This document shows positions 43,201 to 51,700 of a DNA stretch of 64,000 nt, piece by piece; the first letter of the stretch is position 1, and the number at the start of each line of letters is the position of its first letter. The position numbers were made by a program, and so were the translations under genes. Source of the stretch: JACMJL01 sp963791805. Its GTDB lineage: Bacteria; Bacillota; Clostridia; Clostridiales; Clostridiaceae. The notes beneath the pieces are model-generated. The model had not been told where the DNA came from. It made no database searches and saw nothing but the letters and a program-made list of their open reading frames with translations. Location: assembly GCA_963791805.1 (NCBI GenBank), contig CAWBTU010000006.1:372001-436000 (forward strand), written 5' to 3'.

Positions 43201-45497
43201 GCGTGAAAAAATCATTTTTGCACTCGGTTGAACAACCTATATATACTGTAGAAAAAACAATAGATGAACCAATCGCGGTTATAGGTATGAGTGGAGTATT
43301 CCCTAAAGCGAATACAGTAGATAAATTATGGGAAAATCTATATCAAAATAAAGAGTGTATTTCAGAAGTACCAAAAGAAAGATGGGATTGGAGACGACAC
43401 AGTGAAAAATTATCATTTGCAAATAGTGGAAAATGGGGAGGATTTATTGAAGATATAACAACATTTGATCCTTTGTTCTTCGGAATTTCTCCAAGTGAAG
43501 CTTCAATTATGGATCCGTGTCAAAGATTGTTTGTACAAGAAGCATGGCACGCATTTGAAGATGCGGGATATATGGGTGAGAAAATAAAAGGTGTATCTTG
43601 CGGTGTTTATGTAGGCATAGAAGAAGGTGAATATGGCTTTATGGCAAAACAACAAGGCATCCACTATAGTAACCAAAATGCTGTATTATCAGCACGTATA
43701 GCTTATGCATTAGATTTAAAAGGACCGAATATGTCAATTACTGCTTCATGTTCTTCAGGATTGGTTGCGCTTCACGAAGCGTGTCAAGCGTTACGGCATG
43801 GAGAGTGCCACATTGCTTTAGCTGGTGGTGTCAATGTATTTGTATCTCCTTCAGCACATATCGGTATGGGAATGTTAGATTTAATATCTCCTACTGGTAA
43901 GTCTTATGTATTTGACAATAGAGCAGATGGGTTAGTACCTAGTGAAGCAGTTGCGGCTGTAGTATTAAAACCTTTATCTAAGGCAATTCGTGATAATGAT
44001 AATATTTATGGATGCATTAGAGGAAGTGGGATTAATTCTAATGGAAAAGGACATGGAATTATGTCACCCAACCCTCTTAGACAAGCAGAACTTATGCAAA
44101 ATACATGGAATAAATACGGTGTTAATCCATTAGATATATCGTATATTATTTCTCATAGTATTGGCACACAGTTAGGGGATGCTGCAGAAATTGAAGGGTT
44201 ATCACAAGCATTCCGTCAATATAAGAGGGAAGAGCAGCACTGCTATTTAACTTCAATAAAACCTGTTGTAGGACACACTTTTGCGGCATCAGGTATTGTT
44301 AGCTTGATTACAATGTTAATGAGCATTAAGTATGGTATAAGACTAGGAATGCCTTCTTATGAACAGCCTAATGAGAATATTGATTTAACTAAAACATTAT
44401 TTATTATACAAAGAGAGCATGGTCCTTGGACTACTAATAAGGGGCAAAAGAAATTAGGGGCAATAAGTACTTCAGCAAATAGTGGTACAAATGCCTTTGC
44501 TATTATTGAAGAATATCAACCGCAAGTAGAGGAAATTAAAATTTCTGAGGAAAAAGGGTTATATGTGTTTTCAGCCAAAACTGATGAGCAATTAAAGGAT
44601 ATGATGATGAGATTTTTGAACTACCTTGAAAATCAAGAAACAGTGGATGTGAGAAACCTTGCATACACTTTGCAATTAGGACGAGAAGCAATGTCAAGCC
44701 GTATTGCAATCATTGCAAATAATCAGGATGAACTTGTAGAAGCTATTCGTTGTTATATAAGATTTTTGGAAAACCAAGGTAAAGTAATATATTCAGTACC
44801 TGTGTTCACTGGCAATACTCATGCAATGAATAATAAAGGAATGTTACAATACAATACAAAAATAATTGAGGAAGCAATTAATAATAATCTTTCAATGTTG
44901 GCATCTTATTGGATAGCTGGTGGTAATGTTCCATGGGAAAATTTCTATAAAGAGAAAAAAGCAAAGGTTATATCGTTACCGACTTATCCTTTTAGAAAAG
45001 AGCCTTATTGGTTGAAGGATTGCCAAAATGTATTTGATAGTGTTGCCTCAAGCAATGTAATAGGTAATGGCAAGTTAGAAAACAAGATTTATAATAATGA
45101 AGATAATATTTTAGACAATATAATTAACTATTTTTCAAAGGTTTTAAGAATTCCTAAGACTGAGTTTAATATAAATAAACCTTTGCAAGAATATGGCTTA
45201 GATTCAATACTTGCTATGAGATTAAAGCGTTATTTAGAGTCAAAATACCCTATAAGAATATCTATTCGTGATATATGGATGTATCCAAGCATTAGTGAAT
45301 TAGCAGCTTATTTAGAAAAGAAGTACAAAGATTTAAATTTATGCAATCAAGAATCACAAACTTCACATATAAACAAAAATGGAGACGAAATGATTAAAGA
45401 GTATAAAGATGAAGATATTATTAAAAATATTGAACAATATCTGAGAGGAGATATTACTCTTTGTGATCTAGAAAAAAGTATAGGAGTTGAAAAGTAA
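37269..45497 (+). CDS. trans-AT PKS: GNAT-ACP-TE-KS-KR-ACP-KS-ACP
   Basis: 2742 residues. An N-terminal PKS-type GNAT domain (about 40-240; acetyl-CoA loop QYQDRGWGNELL near 137-148, then CAITRCRDF) is followed by an ACP (GFDSMDF, Ser near 281) and a type I thioesterase (about 350-650; GFSFGGT with Ser 428, His in DNHFDIL near 631). Then KS6 (about 699-1120, Cys near 864, HGTGT and NIGH present), KR (about 1580-1785), ACP (Ser near 1891), KS7 (43270-44520; Cys 43749, HGTGT reads HSIGT), ACP (Ser near 2646), and a short C-terminal helical tail (YLRGDITLCDLEKS) that may dock to the NRPS. GNAT-ACP pairs load acetyl units in curacin- and pederin-type systems; an internal TE next to one is unusual. 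Start ATG 37269 follows AAGGAGG by 13 bases, a slightly long spacing. The stop overlaps the NRPS start by one base. Confidence 0.9.
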   Translation: MIHNSVLEAANRGLYPDSASEILLKNGEFSDTFFSSRDYVVRFARPDDINELMEIEAQCWDLNMQTDQSIIEKRLIDQACFTFVLEYEGRVIGCNYSQRINKENIKEMNISTIDKFRLKNGSCIQLITINILPQYQDRGWGNELLEFILQYASLHTEIKEVCAITRCRDFRKSNFDILEEYLKSIYKNDLLHDPTLLMHQLHGAKVLGLIKGYRPKDYDNQGYGILIEYDVKNRPWGRVLKETMSKKAVGGKHKLLEHIKSKLGTDNLQQDKTIRELGFDSMDFVELLMIINECLGTNMKVTDLKEKTVEDLLTLDSDEEEQVVVKSQKPLKSRIRELMRQYEELVPLVIEGDGPCTFWIHPLSGDVGIYNSIAELSEESFKVLAIKATGFLSNTKQPLKSIKDMAKYYCDIILATDPVGPYNLIGFSFGGTIAYEIVRLLQERGKKVANLIMIESLFVTDKDAHLFKTSYRTNLLMNANFMLLTLLKMNHELIKKDSNGEVNWEFYKITEEQVKHVSDENIMMHIVKLCKEKGLKQSEESLMHKLDTMAKVHISNIEAIQTYRIERLPDSNALKTWLFRTSLGNATSRNIWNPDYLEAIQNTKGSLLPLLEGWNSVILDMETIVLDGDNHFDILHDKSSVATFYDYCKRIVTGELKTFKSLRTDNNVNSNVNRNSHEGVKSGKDTNLTMRNSGDDKNRPIAIVGMSGIFPDADNILAFWNNIKNGRNSIREFPKNRGFNIDDYFDIRKKTPGKTYSKWGGLLKDIDKFDPLFFKIAPKEAQLMDPSERLFLQEAWHAIEDAGYNPRSLSGRPWGVFSCAKGDYAMTIQEQIKSYYVPTDSYAASRLSYLLNLVGPSMVIDTACSSTLSVVAAACNSLILGDCEAAVVGGGAVYTTPNILIGSSQSLLLSPDGQCFTFDDRANGTVVAEAIGAVILKTLDKALQDKDNIYGVIIGWGMNQDGKTNGLTAPSGQAQTRLQTDIYNRFDINPENIMMIEAHGTGTILGDSIEFNALTDSFRKYTAKENYCALGSLKTNIGHAFFGAGIAGFIKTSLAVKYGQIPPSLNYENPSPKIELEGSPFYVNRELREWQTPFNQPRCAAISAFGATGTNVHLVIQEYIPQMNYSTKEDKASGEIMFILSAKDESRLKAYAEEFLERLEMDVYKDADLKRIGYTLQVGREHMSYRLGMIVKSIEEIESNIYQYLNRSDNKNNGYKGFYVNKVNKNNEIIDKKVVQEAHELWITNKHPRLLDLWMEGNSIDWNVLYDGKLEKISLPVYPFAKERYWIETVRKKDSLNMKRDNVASITANTSTSVVNDAVSNVANSTISGTTSKSANIISSKEKSENCIHQNKKAILMSFTEEWEEQSLKTMHSSEKETMVCFLSKIENQKNLIEQLKKYNPNANVVFIARNKSNEEKSLTKYIIDEKDRQSYVETFRRINAKYDNISSILYLWAYEDQASDLDYVNILNIYQVITQEKIRANRLLLGGIDGQKIEGCYLDSWIGFERSLGPMMSRTRIKVVIHKKNPMNRSKLLNEDIKQILQEISVESGHGSVLYKEGKRHIYRLNEQELSGGESAIKEGGTYLIIGGLGALGFIISKHLAKEYKINIILTGRKALDIDKQMRIKELEKLGSKVLYVQADVCDQEAMKKVVEVANQQFSGINGVIHAAGMVYKESVEQKFIENFEKVLKPKVLGTQIIDELLVDQQLDFICYFSSAAAVLGDFGACDYSVANRFQVAYAHYRNALKSEMRTFGKAIAINWPIWRDGGMGLGEENNNKYLESSGQEYLETADGLMAFEKLLAQIDSQYLLIKGYPNRVREFLKINKMNETIERIEDIQSVKAIPEETKKAKSDLTQEMVEEDIKILISNSYAIPYEKMDVNNHLIEYGFDSINLFDFANKLEDTFGFKVTPAILLSYSTISRFAEYLMNEFRESLEIHYQQGAMEEDLAFNSSVDEEKLLEEHMEGLNVPHVDGRDTCVKKSFLHSVEQPIYTVEKTIDEPIAVIGMSGVFPKANTVDKLWENLYQNKECISEVPKERWDWRRHSEKLSFANSGKWGGFIEDITTFDPLFFGISPSEASIMDPCQRLFVQEAWHAFEDAGYMGEKIKGVSCGVYVGIEEGEYGFMAKQQGIHYSNQNAVLSARIAYALDLKGPNMSITASCSSGLVALHEACQALRHGECHIALAGGVNVFVSPSAHIGMGMLDLISPTGKSYVFDNRADGLVPSEAVAAVVLKPLSKAIRDNDNIYGCIRGSGINSNGKGHGIMSPNPLRQAELMQNTWNKYGVNPLDISYIISHSIGTQLGDAAEIEGLSQAFRQYKREEQHCYLTSIKPVVGHTFAASGIVSLITMLMSIKYGIRLGMPSYEQPNENIDLTKTLFIIQREHGPWTTNKGQKKLGAISTSANSGTNAFAIIEEYQPQVEEIKISEEKGLYVFSAKTDEQLKDMMMRFLNYLENQETVDVRNLAYTLQLGREAMSSRIAIIANNQDELVEAIRCYIRFLENQGKVIYSVPVFTGNTHAMNNKGMLQYNTKIIEEAINNNLSMLASYWIAGGNVPWENFYKEKKAKVISLPTYPFRKEPYWLKDCQNVFDSVASSNVIGNGKLENKIYNNEDNILDNIINYFSKVLRIPKTEFNINKPLQEYGLDSILAMRLKRYLESKYPIRISIRDIWMYPSISELAAYLEKKYKDLNLCNQESQTSHINKNGDEMIKEYKDEDIIKNIEQYLRGDITLCDLEKSIGVEK

Positions 45498-48400
45498 TGG
45501 ACGTTATTGATATTTTTAAGCAATATCAGGAAGGGAAGTTGTCTACTACTGAGTTACGTGAAATAATGATGAAGAATCAAAACCAAAAGAAAGTAAAACA
45601 AGTATTGTCAGAAGGTCAAAAAGGGCTGTGGGTACTTCATAAACTCAATCCTGATATGAGTGCATATAATCTACCTATATGCTTTCTGGTAAGGAAAAAA
45701 CTAGACATACCCTTATTTAAGCAAGCATTGTTGCATATCAGTAAGCAAAATACTATTTTAAAAACAGTGATTGCAGAAGATAATAAAATACCTTATCAGA
45801 TGATTGACGAAAATCAACCATTGCATTTTGAGGTAAGGGATATTTCAGCTGTTGACAGTAATGAGTGGCTATCTTATATAAAAAATGTAGTAAAAGAACC
45901 GTTTGTTTTGAACAAAGGACCTTTAATGCGTGTATATGTATTCCAAAATGTAGAGGAAGATATTGTTTTAATAAACATTCATCATATTATTTTTGATGGA
46001 CATTCGATGATGTTATTGATTGAAACTTTATTAGACACTTATTTAAATATATTAAGGGGAGAGAGTCCTAAAGAGGCTTTATCTCCTTGCACATTTTATG
46101 ATTTTGTCAAATGGGAGCATGAAATGCTATCATCTCATAGAGGGGAAGAGCATAGGCGTTATTGGAAAAATCAATTATCAGGTAAGCTTTTGAAACTTGA
46201 TTTACCCAAAAGCAGTGAAACTGCTAAAACGGAGAGTTTTGAGGGGGAAACTTACCGTATAAAAGTTGAAGAAGACCGCGCAGAACGAATAGACACTTTT
46301 TTAAAGACTAATTTGATAAATCCATCCACATTTTTTCTTGGGCTACTTAAATTGGTGTTGTATCAGTACAGTCAACAAGAAGATTTAATTGTTGGTATAG
46401 CAAATATTGTAAGACCAGGAGAAGAGTTTGACTCTGTTATTGGTTACTTTATTAATATGTTACCAATTCGTAGTAGAATAGAAAAGAATAAGACATTTGT
46501 AGATTTTATTAAAGCTTTGCAATTGAATATTTATGATGGGATTAATCATGGTGATTACCCATTCCAAGCAATGGTGCGTGAGTTAGAAAGAAAGCATAGG
46601 GACGCTCATTCACCAGTATTTCAAGTAGGATATTTTTATCAAAATTTCATTAGAGCAACTAGTAAAGAACGTATGGACAATCAAATGGAAAGTCTTAAAA
46701 TGACTTTTATAAACGAAATTCACCAAGAAGGTGAATATGAATTAGCTTTAGAAGTATTTGAAGAAGAAAACGGATTTGCTATGAATGTTAAATATCATCC
46801 AGGTTTGTATGATAAAGCATTTATAGAACGAATGACAGAGAACTTAATAGCTTTAATGGATAAAGTACTTGAAGACGGTAATAAACCTATAGAAACTTAT
46901 AAAACGCTGCATCAGAATGCATTTGAAAAAGTGTTTTATGAATGTAATGAGACAGAAGAAGCATTTGATTTAAATAAGACTTTACCTGAATTATTTCAAG
47001 AGCAAGTAAACAAGACACCAGATGCAATTGCTGTAACGTATGAAAGTACAGCTCTTACTTATAGAGAGTTAGATGAAAAAAGTACTAAGATGGCAATTTA
47101 TTTGCAGCAACAAGGCGTAAAACCAAACGAATTGGTAGGTATTTGTGTTGATAGATCATTAGATATGATTATTGGTTTGTTAGGTATTATTAAATCAGGA
47201 GGGTGTTATATTCCTTTAGATCCAGAATATCCAATAGAGCGATTAAAATATATGATTAGTGACAGTAAAATCAATGTTTTGGTAACTAAATCGAATCTAA
47301 ATGACAATATAGATACCTTGTTGAGTTCAAATGTAAAAGGTATTTTCATGGATAAAATTTGGAAGACGATAGATCAAGTAGCTTGTGAGCATGAATTAAT
47401 AGCACAAGTTTCGGCAGATCAATTAGCATATGTAATTTACACATCAGGAAGTACAGGAAATCCAAAAGGTGTTATGATTCCTCACAAAGCGCTGACAAAT
47501 TTCTTATTATCTATGACAAATAAATTGAATATTACGGATAAGGATGAATTGTTAGCCATTACTACTTTTTGTTTTGATATAGCAGGTCTTGAACTCTATC
47601 TACCTATTATTAATGGTGCTATTTGTCACATTTGTAGTACTGAGAAGCAGAAAAATATTGAGAGACTTAAGCTTGAAATTGAACGAGTTAAGCCAACAAT
47701 TATGCAAGGGACCCCTGTTACATGGAGTACACTTTTCATGATTGGTTGGAAGAATGAAGAGAAAGTAAAAATTCTTTGTGGAGGAGAAGCACTACCACAA
47801 AGATTAAAAGATTTCTTTGTAAATACAGGCAGCGAAGCATGGAACATGTTTGGACCAACAGAGACTACAATTTGGTCATCAATTAAGCATATTAATGGGA
47901 ATGAACCAATTACAATTGGGAAGCCTATAGCGAATACTATGATGTATATTTTAGATAAAAATATGAATCCAGTACCAATAGGTGTAGATGGTGAACTTTA
48001 TATTGGAGGATTAGGATTGGCAGCTGGTTACTTAAATCTACCAGAGATGACCCAAGAAAGATTCATTATGAATCCTTTCATCGAGGGGAAAAAGATTTAC
48101 AAAACTGGAGATTTGGCAAAATGGTTACCGACTGGAGAGATTGCATTTGGAGGACGTATTGATAGTCAAGTTAAGATACATGGATTTAGAATCGAACTAG
48201 GAGAAATAGAAAATCGTCTAAACATGCATCCTGCAATTATGGAGAGTGCTGTAGTAGTCAGCGAGAATAACAATAATAAGCAACTTAAAGCATTCTACGT
48301 GAGAAAGTCAGATGCAAAACAACGATTAGATGAGAAGTCCTTAAGGCAATATCTGAAAGAATATCTTTCAGTATATATGATTCCTAGCACATTTACAGAA

Positions 48401-48508
48401 TTAGAAGCAATACCACTTACACCAAATGGAAAAATAAATGGCTTAGAATTGTCAAAATATAGTAGTTCAAATATTCAAAAAGAGAAGTTCAAAGAGATCA
48501 GGAGATAG
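45497..48508 (+). CDS. NRPS condensation-adenylation protein, Gly-like code
   Basis: 1003 residues: N-terminal docking-like helix (IFKQYQEGKLSTTELREIM), condensation domain about 38-450 with HHIIFDG near 161, and adenylation domain about 475-985 (YTSGSTGNPKG near 648, NMFGPTETTIW, YKTGDLAKW, LTPNGKING). Reading the binding pocket from FDIAGL, IMQGTP, KILCGGEAL and NMFGPTETTIW gives D-I-L-Q-L-G-M-I-W-(K), a pattern typical of glycine-activating domains in trans-AT PKS/NRPS hybrids. The frame ends at 48508, but a complete PCP follows in the -1 frame and runs into the next PKS, so the ancestral gene was C-A-PCP-KS and continued to 56649. As read, this protein lacks its own carrier domain. Confidence 0.9.
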   Translation: MDVIDIFKQYQEGKLSTTELREIMMKNQNQKKVKQVLSEGQKGLWVLHKLNPDMSAYNLPICFLVRKKLDIPLFKQALLHISKQNTILKTVIAEDNKIPYQMIDENQPLHFEVRDISAVDSNEWLSYIKNVVKEPFVLNKGPLMRVYVFQNVEEDIVLINIHHIIFDGHSMMLLIETLLDTYLNILRGESPKEALSPCTFYDFVKWEHEMLSSHRGEEHRRYWKNQLSGKLLKLDLPKSSETAKTESFEGETYRIKVEEDRAERIDTFLKTNLINPSTFFLGLLKLVLYQYSQQEDLIVGIANIVRPGEEFDSVIGYFINMLPIRSRIEKNKTFVDFIKALQLNIYDGINHGDYPFQAMVRELERKHRDAHSPVFQVGYFYQNFIRATSKERMDNQMESLKMTFINEIHQEGEYELALEVFEEENGFAMNVKYHPGLYDKAFIERMTENLIALMDKVLEDGNKPIETYKTLHQNAFEKVFYECNETEEAFDLNKTLPELFQEQVNKTPDAIAVTYESTALTYRELDEKSTKMAIYLQQQGVKPNELVGICVDRSLDMIIGLLGIIKSGGCYIPLDPEYPIERLKYMISDSKINVLVTKSNLNDNIDTLLSSNVKGIFMDKIWKTIDQVACEHELIAQVSADQLAYVIYTSGSTGNPKGVMIPHKALTNFLLSMTNKLNITDKDELLAITTFCFDIAGLELYLPIINGAICHICSTEKQKNIERLKLEIERVKPTIMQGTPVTWSTLFMIGWKNEEKVKILCGGEALPQRLKDFFVNTGSEAWNMFGPTETTIWSSIKHINGNEPITIGKPIANTMMYILDKNMNPVPIGVDGELYIGGLGLAAGYLNLPEMTQERFIMNPFIEGKKIYKTGDLAKWLPTGEIAFGGRIDSQVKIHGFRIELGEIENRLNMHPAIMESAVVVSENNNNKQLKAFYVRKSDAKQRLDEKSLRQYLKEYLSVYMIPSTFTELEAIPLTPNGKINGLELSKYSSSNIQKEKFKEIRR

Positions 48509-48714
48509 AGAGAAATATTTTAGCTATATGGAAAAAAGTTATTGGTACTAATGAAATTGAAATAGAAGACAGTTTCTTTGAAGTAGGAGGAGACTCAATT
48601 ACTGCGGTAATCGTTGCAGAGCAAATCAAGGAAACTTATGGTTGTGATATTAAAGTCACTGAAATCTTTGAATATTATACTGTAAAAGCGATTGCTGAAT
48701 TTATTACCAAGTGT
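48466..48714 (+). other. Out-of-frame PCP domain joining NRPS and PKS (frameshift)
   Basis: The -1 frame is open from 48466 and encodes a full peptidyl carrier protein: EIERNILAIWKKVIG, then FFEVGGDSITAV with the phosphopantetheine Ser at 48595, then EIFEYYTVKAIAEFI. There is no start codon in this frame before TTG 48715. The switch from the A-domain frame must occur between 48466 and 48506. A run of five A at about 48477-48481 is the most slippery point. A one-base deletion or sequence error is the simplest cause. Confidence 0.85.
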
Positions 48715-51700
48715 TTGGAATCTTGTGAAATAGGACAAGAAGTTCGGGTAGATGTTGGGGATGCAACATTAACTAGTGTTGATGAAATTAGTGATAATGA
48801 GTATCCAAGCTACTATAAGGATAGTGTTGCAATAATAGGTATTTCATGTCAATTCCCTGGTGCAAAGAATCAGCATGAATTCTGGGATAACCTGATGAAA
48901 GCTAAAGAAGGCGTAAGAAAGTTGACTATGAAAGAACTGAAAGATCTAAATATACCAGATGAAATTTTTAAACATCCTAAATTTGTACCTGTTCAGCAAA
49001 CGATTGAAGATAAAGATACTTTTGATCCTGAATTCTTTATGATTTCTTATAGGGATGCTGAATTAATGGATCCTCAGATGCGATTGTTATTACAAAATTC
49101 ATGGAAAGCTATTGAGGATGCTGGTTATGTGCCTGAAGAAATTACAAATACTGCAGTATATATGTCTACGAGCAATAACTTCTACCAAGCACCAGATGAA
49201 TCTGTAGATTACAATATTGTAGAAAGTTCGTCTAGTTATATTTCTTGGTTACTTGGGCAAGGAGGTACAGTTCCGACAATGGTTTCTTATCAATTAGGAT
49301 TGAAAGGACCAAGTTATTCGGTGCATTCGAATTGTTCTTCATCATTGGTAGGGCTGTATGAAGGTTATAAGAGCGTGCAGTCTGGAGAAGTTGATTATGC
49401 GTTAGTTGGTGCTTCTACGATACATACATCTGAGCCAGCAGGACATATTCATCTTCCAGGGCTTAATTTCTCAAGTGATGGACATATTAGAACTTTTGAT
49501 GCATCAGCAGATGGTATGGTAGGTGGTGAAGGTGTCGCTGTAATTATGTTAAAAAATGCGATTCAAGCAATAGAAGATGGCGATAATATTTATGCATTGA
49601 TTAGAGGCATCGGTATTAATAATGATGGAGCAGACAAAGTAGGGTTCTACGCTCCAAGTGTTAAGGGACAAATAGATGTTATTGATAAAGTGCTAAAGTC
49701 AACAGAAATAGATGTTGAAACAATAGATTTTATCGAAGCTCATGGAACGGGAACTAAAATTGGTGATCCAATAGAAGTATCAGCATTGACAAAGATATAT
49801 AGAAGATATACAGATAAAAATCAGTATTGCGGAATTGGTTCTGTTAAGACAAATATAGGACATTTGGATACAGTTGCAGGGCTAGCAGGATGTATTAAAA
49901 TAGCCTTAAGTTTATACAACAAACATATACCGCCAACATTAAATTATAATAAAGCGAACAAAGAGATAGATTTTAATCAGTCACCATTCTATGTGCTTGA
50001 CAAGGGCAAGGATTTGAAAGAATCTAATAAACCGTATAGAGCAGCATTGAGTGCTTTCGGTATTGGAGGCACAAATGCTCATGCCATCTTTGAAAATTAT
50101 ATTAGACCAGAAGAACAAGTAAAACAAAGTAAAAAAGACAGTGTTCAAATTATTCCTATTTCTGCGAGAAATGAAGAAAGACTAAAAGAATATATAAAAG
50201 CGCTTCATGGATTTTTGAAAAATAAAACTGAGTTAGATATAAGAAATATTGCATATACCTTACAGGTTGGACGTAAGGCTATGGAATCTAGAGTAGCATT
50301 TTTGTCTAATAATTTAGAAGATTTAGTACGACAGTTAGAACTTTATTTAGATAATGATGAGAACGATAATTTTGTTGAAAAATCAACTGAAATGGGAGAT
50401 GAAAGTGCATTAAAAGTTACATTCGATAAACTAAATATAATAACTCAGAATATCAATAATGACAACAAAATAACAAACAAGACAGGAAATCATTCATATT
50501 TATCAATTGCTAGCTTGATTGAACAAGGTGAAGTGAAAAACATTGCCAAAGCATGGGTGAATGGTTGTGGAATAAATTGGTTGTTATTGCACGAAAAAGA
50601 GAAACCAAGTCGTATTAGTTTGCCAACTTATCCATTCGCAAAGGATAGATACTGGAAGACAAGAACGATGACAAAAAAAACATTGCAAACAGCCATGCCA
50701 CAAGTTCCAAAGCTACATCCATTAATTGATAGAAACACATCAGATTTTATGGAACAAAAATATACTACGAATTTGGTTGGCGAAGCATATTATTTAGCTG
50801 ATCATATAATCCAAGATAATAAAGTATTACCTGGTGTAATTCATATTGAAATGGGAAGAGCAGCTGGTCAAATGACTATTAATCAAAATATACATGCAAT
50901 TAAAAATGTAGTCTGGTCTAGACCGATTATAGTGGATGACATGCGAGATGTTAATGTTGTCCTTAAATTACAAGATGATGAGATTACTTACTCTATTCAA
51001 ACCTATGAACAGGACGAGAAAATCATCCATTCTCAAGGTAAATTAGTTTATTTAGAAGCAACAAAATATGTACCGCCAGTGAATGAAATTCTAGATATTG
51101 AGGCATGTAAAGCAAGAGCACAACACATGATAAGGCATGAAGTTTTCTATGAGTCAGGTGAAGACAATGTTTATAATTATGGATCAACATTCCGTCCTAT
51201 AAGGGAGATGTATGTTGGTGACAAAGAAGCATTGACTAGAATAGCAGTAGCAGAAAGTCTTTATGAAGATTTTGATCAGTATACATTGCATCCATCATTA
51301 CTAGAAGGATGTCTTCAATCAATTGTAGGTTTAATGGAAAGTACTGGAATTAAGCCATTTATGCCGTTTGCAATTGAAGAGATTAATATTATTGCTAAGT
51401 TCCCGAAGGAAGGATATGTATATGCTACATTAGCTGACGGTGATAATAGTAGTATTGATACTATGCGTTTTAATATGACATTCGTAGATGTTCAAGGGCA
51501 ACCTGTAGCCATTATTAAGAAATATTCTATCAGAACAATTACAAAAGGATCAGAAAATAAAAACATAGTTGAGAATTGCTTAGATACTGTTTATTTCCAT
51601 AATGAATGGATAGAAAAGCCTTTAAATAATAATGTGGAACCAGTAGCTATGAATGAGAATGTACTAATCTTTTGTGATAGCGAAATCATAAATGAAGAAT

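Noticed and set aside
48715..48760. TTG at 48715 as a genuine start of the last PKS
   Set aside because: A complete PCP is encoded in the same frame directly upstream without any start codon, so the frame continues from the NRPS.
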